Positions 45,230 through 56,037 of a DNA stretch of 64,000 bases are shown in pieces. The stretch covers positions 37,635 to 101,634 of the forward strand of contig JALHRB010000009.1 in assembly GCA_022841665.1 (NCBI GenBank), written 5' to 3'. The stretch is from Pseudolabrys sp. GTDB lineage: Bacteria > Pseudomonadota > Alphaproteobacteria > Rhizobiales > Xanthobacteraceae. Made by a program: the position numbers and the translations under genes. Below the pieces are notes generated by a model. That model ran no database searches. It saw only the letters and a program-made list of their open reading frames with translations, and was not told the origin of the DNA. Position 1 is the first letter of the stretch; each line of letters begins with the position of its first letter.

Positions 45230-47080
45230 CTAATTTTCCTTATCCAGCGTCTCCAGCTCGGTGATCAAATTCGCAATCACGCTCAAGCCGCCGTCCCAGA
45301 ACTTGGGGTCGCGCGCGTCGAGCCCGAACGGCGCCAGGAGCTCGGCGTGATGCTTGGTGCCGCCGGCCGCGAGCATCTCCAGATAGCGCTCGGCAAAGCC
45401 CGACGCCGATTTCTCGTAGACGGCGTAGAGCGAGTTCACCAGGCAGTCGCCGAAGGCATAAGCGTAGACGTAGAACGGCGAATGGATGAAGTGCGGGATA
45501 TAGGTCCAGAAGGTCTCGTAGCCTTCCCTCAGTTCGATCGCGGGTCCCAGGCTTTCGCTCTGCACCGACATCCACAATTCGCAGATCTTGTCGGCGGTCA
45601 GTTCGCCGCTGCGGCGCTCCAAGTGCACCTTGCGCTCGAACGAATAGAAAGCGATCTGCCGCACCACCGTGTTGATCATGTCCTCGACCTTGGCGGCGAG
45701 CATGGCCTTGCGCTGCTTCTTGTCGGTGGTGTTGGCCAGGAGCTTGCGGAAGGTCAGCATCTCGCCGAACACGCTCGCGGTTTCCGCCAGCGTCAGCGGC
45801 GTCGGCGCCATCAGCGGGCCGTTCGGCGCCGCCAGCACCTGGTGCACGCCGTGGCCGAGCTCATGCGCGAGCGTCATCACGTCGCGCGGCTTGCCCTGGT
45901 AGTTGAGCAGCACGTAAGGGTGCGCCGACGGCACGGTCGGGTGCGAGAAGGCGCCCGGCTGCTTGCCCGGCCGCACCGGCGCGTCGATCCAGCGCTTCTC
46001 GAAGAAAGCGTCGGCCACCTCCGCCATCTTGGGCGAGAACGCGCCATAGGCCGTGAGCACGGTCGCGCGCGCGTCGCTCCACGGGATCGTGCGCTGCGCC
46101 ACCTTCGGCAGCGGCGCGTTGCGGTCCCAATGCGGCAGCTTCTTCTTGCCGAACCATTTGGCCTTGAGCGCATAATAACGGTGCGACAGCTTCGGATAGG
46201 CGGCGCGCACGGCCTCGACCAGCGCATCGACCACCTCGCGCTCGACCCGGTTGGACAGATGGCGCGCGTCGGCGACGTCCTTGAAGCCGCGCCAGCGGTC
46301 GGAAATCTCCTTGTCCTTGGCGAGCGTATTGGTGATCAGCGTGAACGGCCGCAGGTTGGCCTTGAAGGTCTTGGCGAGCGCTTCCGCCGCCGCCTTGCGC
46401 TTCTTGCCGTCGGTGTCCTGCAGCAGATTGAGCGTCTGCTCGATCGCCAGCTCCTTGCCGCCAATCTTGAAGCGCAGGCCCGCGACCAGCTCGTCATATT
46501 GCCGGTTCCAGGCGGAGTAGCCGGTGATCGACTTTTCGTGAAACAGCTCCTCGACGCGGTCCTCGAGCTGGTACGGCTTCTCCTTGCGCACGTCGTCGAT
46601 CCACGGCCGGTAATGGCCGAGCGCGGGGTCGGCCATGGCGGCGTCGAGCGCCGCGTCGTCGATGCGGTTCAGTTCGAGCGTGAAGAACAGAAGGTGCAGC
46701 GAGGCCGCCGTGATGCGCTCCTGCACGTCGCCGTAGAACTTGGCGCGCACCGGGTCGGTGCTGTTGCCGGCGTAGAGCAGCGAGGCATAGGAGTAGAGCC
46801 GGCCGAGCCGATCCTCGATCGCCTCGTAGCGTTTCACCGCCTCGGCTAGCGCCTTGCCTGCGCCATCGCCCGCGGCCATCGCCGCGAGCTTGCCTTTGAA
46901 GGCCTGCTCGAAGGCGGTGCAGTCGGCATCCGCCTGCTCCAGGTCACGCTTGAGCTCGCGGCTGTCGATGCCCGGGTAGAGATCGTTCAGGTTCCACTCG
47001 GGCAGCGCGCCGAGCGCGGGCTTGCGGGCGGATTTCGCGCGGCGCGCGCGGGCGGTTGCATAAGCGGCGTGATGGGCCAT
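45230..47080 (-). CDS. pepF: M3-family oligoendopeptidase F
   Basis: This 616-residue zinc metallopeptidase has the motif TLAHELGHGVHQVLA (HExxH) at about residue 412 and the third ligand region further on (LTLAETASVFGEML). It cleaves short peptides in the cytosol. Length and motifs fit PepF. The N-terminal 25 residues are Arg/Lys/Ala-rich, so the true start may be slightly internal. Confidence 0.94.
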   Translation of the reverse strand: MAHHAAYATARARRAKSARKPALGALPEWNLNDLYPGIDSRELKRDLEQADADCTAFEQAFKGKLAAMAAGDGAGKALAEAVKRYEAIEDRLGRLYSYASLLYAGNSTDPVRAKFYGDVQERITAASLHLLFFTLELNRIDDAALDAAMADPALGHYRPWIDDVRKEKPYQLEDRVEELFHEKSITGYSAWNRQYDELVAGLRFKIGGKELAIEQTLNLLQDTDGKKRKAAAEALAKTFKANLRPFTLITNTLAKDKEISDRWRGFKDVADARHLSNRVEREVVDALVEAVRAAYPKLSHRYYALKAKWFGKKKLPHWDRNAPLPKVAQRTIPWSDARATVLTAYGAFSPKMAEVADAFFEKRWIDAPVRPGKQPGAFSHPTVPSAHPYVLLNYQGKPRDVMTLAHELGHGVHQVLAAPNGPLMAPTPLTLAETASVFGEMLTFRKLLANTTDKKQRKAMLAAKVEDMINTVVRQIAFYSFERKVHLERRSGELTADKICELWMSVQSESLGPAIELREGYETFWTYIPHFIHSPFYVYAYAFGDCLVNSLYAVYEKSASGFAERYLEMLAAGGTKHHAELLAPFGLDARDPKFWDGGLSVIANLITELETLDKEN

Positions 47081-47162
47081 TCGGTCCGTCTATCGTTGGA
47101 GTTCACACGAACTCTCAAGATAGGGACAAACGCGCCTCTGGCAACAGGCGAAGACGGGCGGA

Positions 47163-47609
47163 TCAGACCAGCGCGACCAGTTGCGGCGCGATGTGCGAGA
47201 GCACTTCCACCGGCTCGGCCATCGCCGGCTCGATGCGTTCTTCGAAAGTCTCCTTGATGGCCAGCCAGGCGGCCAGCGCGCGCGCAACGATGAAGCCTTT
47301 CTTGCGTTGCAGGGCGCTGCCGACCTGCTCGGTCAGTTGGCCGATCGCATCGTGCTCGCACAGAATTCGGCCGTCGCCATCTTCCAGCACGTAGAGGCGG
47401 CCGAGGCGCGACACGCACAGAATGCATTCGTGGTCGGGCGCCGGCCCCAGCAGATAAAGCTGCGGATCGCCGCATTCGGTTTCGCCGATTTCCCAACCGG
47501 ACACCGTGCCCTTGTCGAGCGATTCCCCGCAGGCGGCGAGCAGCGTGTTCATTTCGGTACGCTGCCAGTGTCTCGATGTCTCCCGCCGGGCGAACTGCAG
47601 AACGTTCAT
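47163..47609 (-). CDS. Hypothetical protein paired with an XRE regulator
   Basis: This 148-residue protein has a hydrophilic start, a central domain with CGDPQLYLLGPAPDHECILCVSRLGRLYVLEDG (beta-strand-like, three cysteines) and a helical C-terminus. I do not recognise it. Its start overlaps the stop of the XRE gene by 4 bp (ATGA), so both are made from one transcript and may act together. Confidence 0.7.
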   Translation of the reverse strand: MNVLQFARRETSRHWQRTEMNTLLAACGESLDKGTVSGWEIGETECGDPQLYLLGPAPDHECILCVSRLGRLYVLEDGDGRILCEHDAIGQLTEQVGSALQRKKGFIVARALAAWLAIKETFEERIEPAMAEPVEVLSHIAPQLVALV

Positions 47610-47926
47610 TTCTTCTCCACCTCGAACAGCAGCCGGTAAAGCTCGGGCTCATAGTAGGACAACAGCTTGCGCACGAAAGCGGGCGGCTCCTGCGCGAGCG
47701 CGCGTCCCCAGGCCTCGATTAGGTCCGTCGGCACACGCCCGAACCCGTTCTCTACCTGCGAGACGAATGTGTAGTACTTGAGGCCCAGCTTCTCGGCGAG
47801 CTCGACCTGCGACAATCCGGCGCGCGCCCGCAGCTCTTTCAGCCAAGTGCCAGCTTCTTTGCGCGACTGGACGGCCTTCGAAGCCGTCTTGGTGGCGTGC
47901 ATGCGCTTCCCCGGCAAGGAACCCAT
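47606..47926 (-). CDS. XRE-family helix-turn-helix regulator
   Basis: This 106-residue protein has a lambda-repressor type domain at residues about 30-80: LRARAGLSQVELAEKLGL then YYTFVSQVENGFGRVP. The C-terminus (ALAQEPPAFVRKLLSYYEPELYRLL) is helical and may dimerise. AAGG lies 5 bp before the ATG at 47926; a second ATG eight codons later is possible. It is divergent from a small membrane-protein gene. Confidence 0.85.
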   Translation of the reverse strand: MGSLPGKRMHATKTASKAVQSRKEAGTWLKELRARAGLSQVELAEKLGLKYYTFVSQVENGFGRVPTDLIEAWGRALAQEPPAFVRKLLSYYEPELYRLLFEVEKK

Positions 47927-48056
47927 ATTGCCTTCGCAACGTTTCAGAGTTACTAAACTAGTCCAATTGAATTACTGACGAGACGTGATGATACCACGGT
48001 TTCGGCAGAAGCAAATCGCATGCTCCTGTTAGAAAAAGCGATGTCGGGGCAATAGG

Positions 48057-48401
48057 ATGGCCGATCGAAGATCGCTCCGCCGTACCGGACCGCACGGTAT
48101 TACCGCTGCGCTGGCGCCCCATCTGCGACTCGGCGCGCTGGTCCTGTCTGCCGCGGCCCCTCTCTTCGTCATCGCTGCGCTGGTCCCGCGCGCACTCTTC
48201 CTGCCGAGCGTCAGCCTTGCGGCCATCGCCGCCGCTGCCGCCGCGTCCTTTCTGGCCTGGTGGCTCGGCGTCCGCCGCCAGGGCCCCACCGTCACCCTCT
48301 GGGACATTGCCGGCGCCTGCGCGCTGATCGGCTGCGCCGCCGCGATGCTCAGCGACCCTGCAACCGTCCTCACAACGATTGGACAGAACCCGAACCCATA
48401 A
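48057..48401 (+). CDS. Small membrane protein of unknown function
   Basis: This 114-residue protein has a basic start and three hydrophobic stretches (LGALVLSAAAPLFVIAALV, LAAIAAAAAASFLAWWLGV, LWDIAGACALIGCAAAML). AGG is close before the ATG. I do not recognise the family. It is divergent from the XRE regulator. Confidence 0.6.
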   Translation: MADRRSLRRTGPHGITAALAPHLRLGALVLSAAAPLFVIAALVPRALFLPSVSLAAIAAAAAASFLAWWLGVRRQGPTVTLWDIAGACALIGCAAAMLSDPATVLTTIGQNPNP

Positions 48402-48598
48402 CCCAACACGTCCAGACCGGGCCCCTCTGGCAGCCACTGGCTGCGATGTCGGCTGGAAACCGAGAGCAGCGGCCCCGATGTCGGCACGTGCCATTCAAAC
48501 GCCTTCGTGCGTTTGCCGCTCCGCATCAGCGGTAGCGGGACGGCCACAGCGTCCATCGCGCGCCGCGCTCTCCTGAGCAAGAGGAGCAGCGCATAGCC
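48402..48598 (+). promoter_or_regulatory. Leader region upstream of terC with a hairpin
   Basis: About 200 bp without a supported gene. CAAACGC and GCGTTTG (48496-48515) form a perfect 7-bp stem. TerC genes are often under a manganese (yybP-ykoY) riboswitch, but I could not find that motif here. Confidence 0.3.
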
Positions 48599-49267
48599 AT
48601 GATGGATCTCGTCACCTCGCAAGCCTTGGTCGCACTTCTGCAGGTCGTCATGATCGACCTTGTGCTGGCCGGCGACAACGCCATCGTCATCGGCCTGGCG
48701 GCGGCCGGCCTGCCGGCCGAGCAACGCACCAAGGCGATCATGGTCGGCATCGCGGCCGCTACCGTGATGCGCATCGGCTTCGCGGGCATAACCACCCAGC
48801 TTCTCCAGATCGTCGGCCTGCTGCTGGCCGGCGGCATCCTGCTGCTGTGGGTGTCCTGGAAGATGTGGCGCGAACTGCGCCACACGGCGATGGAGGAAGT
48901 GGAGGCGAACGAGGCGCTTTCGGACGTCGACATCAATGCCGACGGCACGATCGCGGCGCACGCCCCGCGCAAGACATTCGGGCAGGCCGCGACGCAGATT
49001 CTCATCGCCGACGTCTCAATGTCGCTCGACAACGTGCTGGCGGTCGCCGGCGCGGCGCGCGACCATCCTTACGTGTTGGTCTTCGGCCTGGTGCTGTCGA
49101 TCGCGCTGATGGGCATCGCGGCGAGCTTCATCGCTCGGCTGCTGCAGAAGCACCGCTGGATCGCCTATGTCGGCCTCGCCATCATCCTCTACGTGGCGCT
49201 CGAAATGATCTGGCGCGGCGCGCTGGAGGTGAAGCCGGCGGTGGCGCAGATCATCGCCACGCTCTAG
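48599..49267 (+). CDS. TerC-family integral membrane protein
   Basis: This 222-residue protein has about seven helices and the paired family motifs VVMIDLVLAGDNAIVIGLAAAGLP (about residue 18) and LIADVSMSLDNVLAVAGAA (about 135). The aspartate/asparagine pairs in these helices are thought to bind metal. TerC proteins take part in manganese export or tellurium resistance. An acidic cytoplasmic loop lies between the halves. Confidence 0.92.
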   Translation: MMDLVTSQALVALLQVVMIDLVLAGDNAIVIGLAAAGLPAEQRTKAIMVGIAAATVMRIGFAGITTQLLQIVGLLLAGGILLLWVSWKMWRELRHTAMEEVEANEALSDVDINADGTIAAHAPRKTFGQAATQILIADVSMSLDNVLAVAGAARDHPYVLVFGLVLSIALMGIAASFIARLLQKHRWIAYVGLAIILYVALEMIWRGALEVKPAVAQIIATL

Positions 49268-49372
49268 CGGGGGGAGGCGTCCCCCCGCCCTCGGCGCCGT
49301 TGCTTAAGCGCCCGTTAAGCAAGCGGGGCGAGACTGCACCAAATCGGTACACCCGTTCCGTTTGGAGTAGTC

Positions 49373-50908
<1,536 letters not shown>

Positions 50909-51101
50909 ACGGCGCGCTCTTAACCATGCGCCGCGGCGGCGTTAGCCCTGATTGCAAGTAATCGCCGGCTGCGACCTATTTTCATTCGGCCGGACACGAA
51001 AACGGCAGCATAATGCGCATATAAACCGCACGGAAGCATCGCGGCGGTAACGCCGGAAGGACGCCGCAAGGGCGGCGACTGCGAGTGGTGGAGTGAACGT
51101 A

Positions 51102-53114
51102 ATGCGTAAAAACCGATTCAATCGGCTGCTGGCCGGAACGGCCCTCGCCGCGGCGATCGCGACGCCGACGATGTCGCCGGCTGCGCCGGACCGGATCGAG
51201 TCCGTGCGGCCGCCGCCGCCTTCGGTGAACGGCCAGGTGATCCGCCACCGTGCCCCGCCGACGCAGACGCCGCCGAACATCATTCCGGTCCGCCGCGAGA
51301 CCGCGCCGGTTGCCGCGCCCGCACCGCAATCCGTGCCGCCGGCGCCCGTCGTCCAACAGCGCGAGACGGCCCCGGTTGCCCCGCCGCGCGAGGTCGCCAC
51401 CGAAAGCCGGGCGTCGGCCTCGCTCGACGCGCCGCTCGCCGCCGGCGACTCGCAGATTTCCGCCAAGCTGCGCGACAGCATCGCCGGCAAGGCGCTGACG
51501 ACGCAGGTCGACCGCGAGCCCGACCGCAAGGCGGTGGAAAGCTTCTACGCCGCGCGCGGCTATGCGCCGGTCTGGATCCGCGACGGCCGCCTGACCGTTT
51601 CCGCCAAGGCGGTGATCGGCCGGATCAAAAACGCGGCCGCCGACGGCCTCGACCCGGCCGATTATCCCGTGCCGGATTTCGCCTCCGCCTCCGGCGCCGA
51701 CGCGCTGGCCGACGGCGACATCAAGCTCACTTACGCGATGCTGACTTATGCCCGCCATCTCGCCATCGGCCGCATCGCGCCGACGCGCGTGAGCGCCGAA
51801 GTCGACTACGGCAACCACACGCCCGATCCGGACGACGTGCTGCGCAAGGTCACCAATGCGCGCGAGGCCGATATCGCGCTCGACAGCTACAACCCCCCGC
51901 ACCAGGGCTTCCGCGCGCTGAAGGCGAAGCTCGCTGAACTGCGCGGCAACAGCGCCAATGCGTCCGCCGACGAAGGCCGCATCCCCGACGGCCCGGCGAT
52001 CAGGCCGGGCACCAAGGACACGCGCATCCCGCTGCTGCGCGAGCGGCTGAAAACGGGCGCGCCGGGCGATACTAAAATGGTGGTGCGCGAGCGCGGCCGC
52101 GAGGTCGTCAAGCTCGTGAAGGCGGACGAACTCGTCTACGACAAGGCGCTGTTCAACGCGGTTCGCAACGTGCAGGCACGCGCCGACATCAAGCCGACCG
52201 GCATCGTCGACGGCCGTACCGTCGCCGCCATCAACGGGCCGAAGCCGAGCCAGCTCATCGAGCGCGTACAGGCGAACATGGAGCGCTGGCGCTGGCTGCC
52301 GCGCGACCTCGGCCGCGCCTATGTGATGGTCAACGTGCCGGACTACACGCTCAAGGTCGTGCGCGAGAACCAGCTCGTCTGGACCACCAAGATCGTCGTC
52401 GGCAAGCCGCAAACGCCGACGCCGCTGCTCACCGCCGCGATGGACAACGTCATCGTCAACCCGTCCTGGTACGTCCCGCAGTCGATCATCCAGAACGAAT
52501 TGCTGCCGCTCTACGCCAGCGACCCGAACATCTTCGACCGCATGGGCCTCGAGGTGAAGAAGGGCCCCGACGGCAACATCAACGTCGTGCAGCCCCCGGG
52601 CGCCGCCAACGCGCTCGGCCGCATCAAGTTCAACTTCCCGAACAAGTTCCAGGTCTACCTGCACGACACGCCGGAGAAGCGCCTGTTCGTGCATGATAAG
52701 CGCGCTTTCAGCCACGGCTGCATGCGCGTGGAGAACCCGACCAAGTTCGGCGAGGTCATGCTGTCCTTGGCGATGTCGCCGGGCCAGGCGCCCAGCCAGC
52801 AGCAGCTCGACCGCCTGTTCGGGCAGGAAGAGAAAATCTTCAAGATGACCAGCCGGCCGATGGTCCACCTCACCTACCAGACCGCCTATGTCGACGACGG
52901 CGGCAAGCTTGTGCTGCGCGACGACCTCTACGGCTTCGACCAGCGCATCAAGGCGATCCTGCACAGCGACGAGCGCAAGATCGCCGATGTCGCGCCGCCG
53001 CAGGACCCCAAGCGCGCCCTCGCCACGCTCAAGAGCAACCAGGAAATCCTGCGCCGGGTCGAGCGGCGCGAGGCGCTGAACCCCTTCGTGTTCTTCGAGC
53101 GCCTGTTCCGCTGA
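51102..53114 (+). CDS. L,D-transpeptidase (YcbB/LdtD-like)
   Basis: This 670-residue periplasmic enzyme crosslinks peptidoglycan. It begins with a signal-like segment (RLLAGTALAAAIATPTMSPAAP), then a Pro-rich linker. A scaffold region follows (VESFYAARGYAPVWIRDGRLT), then a peptidoglycan-binding-like part. The YkuD catalytic domain has AFSHGCMRVENP with the nucleophile cysteine (about residue 543). GGAG lies 8 bp before the ATG at 51102; a GTG at 51093 is possible. Confidence 0.92.
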   Translation: MRKNRFNRLLAGTALAAAIATPTMSPAAPDRIESVRPPPPSVNGQVIRHRAPPTQTPPNIIPVRRETAPVAAPAPQSVPPAPVVQQRETAPVAPPREVATESRASASLDAPLAAGDSQISAKLRDSIAGKALTTQVDREPDRKAVESFYAARGYAPVWIRDGRLTVSAKAVIGRIKNAAADGLDPADYPVPDFASASGADALADGDIKLTYAMLTYARHLAIGRIAPTRVSAEVDYGNHTPDPDDVLRKVTNAREADIALDSYNPPHQGFRALKAKLAELRGNSANASADEGRIPDGPAIRPGTKDTRIPLLRERLKTGAPGDTKMVVRERGREVVKLVKADELVYDKALFNAVRNVQARADIKPTGIVDGRTVAAINGPKPSQLIERVQANMERWRWLPRDLGRAYVMVNVPDYTLKVVRENQLVWTTKIVVGKPQTPTPLLTAAMDNVIVNPSWYVPQSIIQNELLPLYASDPNIFDRMGLEVKKGPDGNINVVQPPGAANALGRIKFNFPNKFQVYLHDTPEKRLFVHDKRAFSHGCMRVENPTKFGEVMLSLAMSPGQAPSQQQLDRLFGQEEKIFKMTSRPMVHLTYQTAYVDDGGKLVLRDDLYGFDQRIKAILHSDERKIADVAPPQDPKRALATLKSNQEILRRVERREALNPFVFFERLFR

Positions 53115-53137
53115 GGGACCTCACACGCAAAATGCCG

Positions 53138-53167
53138 ATGGCCGGGCCCACGCCCGGCCATTTCGTT
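53138..53167 (+). terminator. Rho-independent terminator after the L,D-transpeptidase gene
   Basis: ATGGCCGGGC and GCCCGGCCAT form a 10-bp stem with loop CCAC, followed by TTCGTTT. Confidence 0.75.
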
Positions 53168-53372
53168 TGAGACCCGCAAAGTTCCGCGCCCTATCCCCGC
53201 CCCGTGGCCGGCCACTTTCCGCCACGGTTTCGCGTTAACTTGTCCATCCTGAGGGGGGCGATGGGCGATAAGCGCCCGTTAACCAATCCCGACAACACTG
53301 GTCAGGTCGTCGTCGCGACGGCCTTGGGGCGTGGCGACGGCAGTGGGACGGCGGATTTCACGGAAAGTACCT

Positions 53373-54953
53373 GTGTCAGTGAGTGCGGCGCGACGGCTGA
53401 GTGCGACCACGTTTCTTGTCAGCGCCCGCGTGAGCCTGGCCGGCTTGTTCCTGCTTGGCGGCAACAACGCGCTGCAGAACGCCGCCGCCGAAGGCGACAC
53501 CCGCACGCTCTCCTTTCATCACCTGCACACCGGCGAAAACATCACCGTCACCTTCAAGCGCAACGGCCGCTATGACGACGCCGCGCTGAAGAAGCTCGAC
53601 TGGTTCATGCGCGACTGGCGCAAGGACGAACAGGTGCGGATGGATCCGCATCTGATCGATCTCCTGTGGGAGGCCTATCGCGAGGTCGGCGGCAAGGAGC
53701 CGATCCAGATCATCTGCGGCTACCGCTCGCCCGGCACCAATTCGATGCTGCGCGCGCGCTCGAGCGGCGTCGCGCAAGGCAGCCTGCACACGCAGGGCCA
53801 CGCCATCGACTTCTACATCCCCGGCGTGCCGCTGGAGAAGGTGCGCACCGTCGGCCTGCAAATGCAGCGCGGCGGCGTCGGCTTCTATCCAAGCTCCGGC
53901 TCGCCATTCATTCACATGGACACCGGCTCTGTCCGGCACTGGCCGCGCATGACCTATGCGCAGCTCTCCAAGGTCTTCCCCGACGGCCGCACCGTGCACG
54001 TGCCGTCCGACGGCCCGCCGCTGCCCGGCTACGCGCTCGCGCTCGCCGATGTCGAAGCGCGCGGCAGCGAGCCGTCGTCGCCCACGCTCGCCGCCGCGCG
54101 CGACGCCGGCATCGACACCACGTCCGCCGGCAAGCCGCAGAAGAGCCTGTTCGCGCGCATCTTCGGCGGCGCCCAGGATCGCGAGGAGACGGCCGACGAA
54201 GAGACGACGGCCTCCACGCCGAAGCGCGCGCGCGCGCCGACGGTCATCGCCAGCGCCGCCGCGCCCAAGTCGGTCGCCACCGAACGCGTGGTGCCGCTGC
54301 CGTCGGCGAAGCCGAAGGCGCTCGCGGTCGCCGCCGCCACGCCCGAGCCGGCCGCCGACGACAAGATCGTGACCGCCGCGCTCGCCGCCAAGACCGCCTC
54401 CACGACCGAGACAAAGTCGAATCCGTTCGACAACCGCGGCGTCTGGGTGAACCCGGTCGAGAAGGGCGACGACCTGCCTGCGCTGAGCGAGGCCGCGCCG
54501 TTCAAGGTCGCGGCCGCCGAGCCCGCCGCTCTGGAGGCAGCCCCGCTCGCCTACGCCGCCGACAGCGCGCCGGCGACGGCCGCGCGTGCCCGCCCGATGG
54601 GCAAGGCCATGCCGCAGCTTGCGCGCGAGACGGCCGCGCTGACCGTCTCGGCCAACTCCACGGTGGCGATGAAGCCGCCGGCGATGTCCATCGGCGGCCA
54701 GAGCGCCGACAGCCCGTGGATGCGCGCCGCCATGCTGACGCCGAGCGTGTCCGGCTACATGACGGCGACGCGCATGGGCGCGATCGACCCGCGCCCGTTC
54801 GGCGAGCTGATCCACAAGCCGGCGCAGTCGCTGGTGATGACCTTCTCGGCTGACCCCGCGCTCGGCATGATGGCCGACCGCTTCTCCGGCAGCGCGGTGG
54901 TGTTCCTGGCGACCGCGACCTTCGTCAAGCAGACGACGGCGGCGCTGCGCTAA
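53373..54953 (+). CDS. DUF882 (YcbK-like, M15-type) secreted protein
   Basis: This 526-residue protein has a signal-like start, a DUF882 domain at residues about 35-200 and a long Ala/Pro/Lys-rich low-complexity tail. The domain keeps the zinc-site motifs QGSLHTQGHAIDFYIPG and PFIHMDTG of M15-type peptidases, so it probably trims peptidoglycan. The GTG at 53373 follows GGAAAG by 5 bp; a GTG at 53331 would add 14 residues. It lies next to an L,D-transpeptidase gene, but a terminator separates them. Confidence 0.88.
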   Translation: MSVSAARRLSATTFLVSARVSLAGLFLLGGNNALQNAAAEGDTRTLSFHHLHTGENITVTFKRNGRYDDAALKKLDWFMRDWRKDEQVRMDPHLIDLLWEAYREVGGKEPIQIICGYRSPGTNSMLRARSSGVAQGSLHTQGHAIDFYIPGVPLEKVRTVGLQMQRGGVGFYPSSGSPFIHMDTGSVRHWPRMTYAQLSKVFPDGRTVHVPSDGPPLPGYALALADVEARGSEPSSPTLAAARDAGIDTTSAGKPQKSLFARIFGGAQDREETADEETTASTPKRARAPTVIASAAAPKSVATERVVPLPSAKPKALAVAAATPEPAADDKIVTAALAAKTASTTETKSNPFDNRGVWVNPVEKGDDLPALSEAAPFKVAAAEPAALEAAPLAYAADSAPATAARARPMGKAMPQLARETAALTVSANSTVAMKPPAMSIGGQSADSPWMRAAMLTPSVSGYMTATRMGAIDPRPFGELIHKPAQSLVMTFSADPALGMMADRFSGSAVVFLATATFVKQTTAALR

Positions 54954-54967
54954 GCCACGCCTCCGGC

Positions 54968-55078
54968 GTCATGCGCGGGTTTGACCCGCGCATCCATGAT
55001 GCGTCTCGAATCTGAAGATCTTACAACTGCGCTGTGCGGCGGCACGTCATGGATTGCCGGGTCAAGCCCGGCAATGAC
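54968..55078. repeat. Dispersed two-hairpin palindromic repeat (family D)
   Basis: GTCATGCGCGGGTTTGACCCGCGCATCCATGA on the left and TCATGGATTGCCGGGTCAAGCCCGGCAATGAC on the right. The outline is as in family A, with about 45 bases between the halves. Confidence 0.85.
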
Positions 55079-55101
55079 GGTGTGGCGCAGATTGCAGCCG
55101 C

Positions 55102-55169
55102 GTCTGCCAAGCCCTACTGCAACATCCCCAGCGCAGTCTGCCAAGCCCTACTGCAACATCCCCAGCGCG
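55102..55169. repeat. 34-bp tandem duplication of the gapR 3' end
   Basis: GTCTGCCAAGCCC...CCCCAGCGC occurs twice in direct tandem (55102-55135 and 55136-55169), differing only in the last base. The right copy holds the last six codons and stop of gapR; the left copy repeats them outside the gene. Confidence 0.9.
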
Positions 55170-55423
55170 TGCATGTAGGTTTCGAGCACCGCCTCCTGCT
55201 CGCGGCGCTCGTCGGTGTCCATCTTGCGCATGCGCACGATGGTGCGCAGGGCCTTGGCGTCGAAGCCATTGCCCTTGGCCTCGGCATAGACGTCGCGGAT
55301 GTCGTCGGAGGTCGCCTTCTTCTCCTCCTCGAGGCGCTCGATGCGCTCGATGATCGCCTTCAGCTGGTCCTTGGCGAAGCGGGTGGCGGGTTGTTCTTTT
55401 TCGGCCGCGGCGGTGGCAGGCAT
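55148..55423 (-). CDS. gapR: GapR-family DNA-binding protein (DUF2312)
   Basis: This 91-residue helical protein matches DUF2312: [36 protein letters not shown] and [13 protein letters not shown]. In Caulobacter, GapR is a nucleoid protein that clamps overtwisted DNA and supports topoisomerases during replication. The start at 55423 follows AAGGAGAC; upstream in-frame codons fall in a hairpin region. The 3' end is duplicated downstream. Confidence 0.93.
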   Translation of the reverse strand: MPATAAAEKEQPATRFAKDQLKAIIERIERLEEEKKATSDDIRDVYAEAKGNGFDAKALRTIVRMRKMDTDERREQEAVLETYMHALGMLQ

Positions 55424-55603
55424 CGACGTCTCCTTGACTGAACGCGCGGGCGGGCTTGAGCCCGCCGGTTTAGACAGGAGCATTCGGATTTGCGGGCGTC
55501 CGGGTCAAGGAAAGCGCGCGGTCATCCACGCTGTTCACATGCCTGTCACGGAACAGAAAAAAGGCTTGTCCCCGCGAAAGCAGGCATACGACGGGAATCA
55601 CCG

Positions 55604-55900
55604 CTAATGCTGCGGCTTCGCCTTCTCGAAGGCGGCCTTCTGCTCGGCCGAGGCCTCTTTCTGGTGCTTGGCGCGCCACTGGTCGTAAGGCTCGCCGTAG
55701 ACGATCTCGCGGCTCTCGTCCTTGCTCATGGCGACGCCCTTGGCGTCGGCGGCGTCCTTCATCCAGTTCGACAGGCAATTGCGGCAGAAGCCGGCCAGGT
55801 TCATCATGTCGATGTTCTGCACGTCGGCGCGCGTGCGCAGGTGCTCGACCAGGCGCCGGTAGACGGCGGCCTCCAGTTCGGTGCGGGTCTTGTCGTCCAT
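55604..55900 (-). CDS. DUF1244 domain-containing protein
   Basis: This 98-residue protein matches DUF1244: AAVYRRLVEHLRTRADVQNIDMMNLAGFCRNCLSNWM and ESREIVYGEPYDQWRAKHQ. The CRNC pair may bind metal. Function unknown. GGAG is 7 bp before the ATG at 55900; the ATG two codons upstream is too close to it. Confidence 0.9.
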   Translation of the reverse strand: MDDKTRTELEAAVYRRLVEHLRTRADVQNIDMMNLAGFCRNCLSNWMKDAADAKGVAMSKDESREIVYGEPYDQWRAKHQKEASAEQKAAFEKAKPQH

Positions 55901-55911
55901 GCCCATTCTCC

Positions 55912-56010
55912 GTCATGCCCGCGCCTGTCGCGGGCATCCACGCCTTTCTTTCCTAATGTAAAGACGTGGCTGGCCGGCACAAGAGCCCGTGCTCGGGCCG
56001 GCCATGAGGA
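55912..56010. repeat. Dispersed palindromic repeat, composite copy
   Basis: GTCATGCCCGCG-CCTGT-CGCGGGCATCCACG is followed by ACGTGGCTGGCCGG...CCGGCCATGAGG, with inner ACGCCTTTCTTTCC and a matching GGAAGAAAGG just outside. The right half belongs to a different stem type from the left, so this looks like a mosaic. Confidence 0.65.
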
Positions 56011-56037
56011 AGAAAGGCCCGCCCACTGCCGGGCGCG

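Noticed and set aside
48402..48598. A yybP-ykoY manganese riboswitch upstream of terC.
   Set aside because: The conserved paired loops of that class were not found; only a simple 7-bp hairpin is visible.
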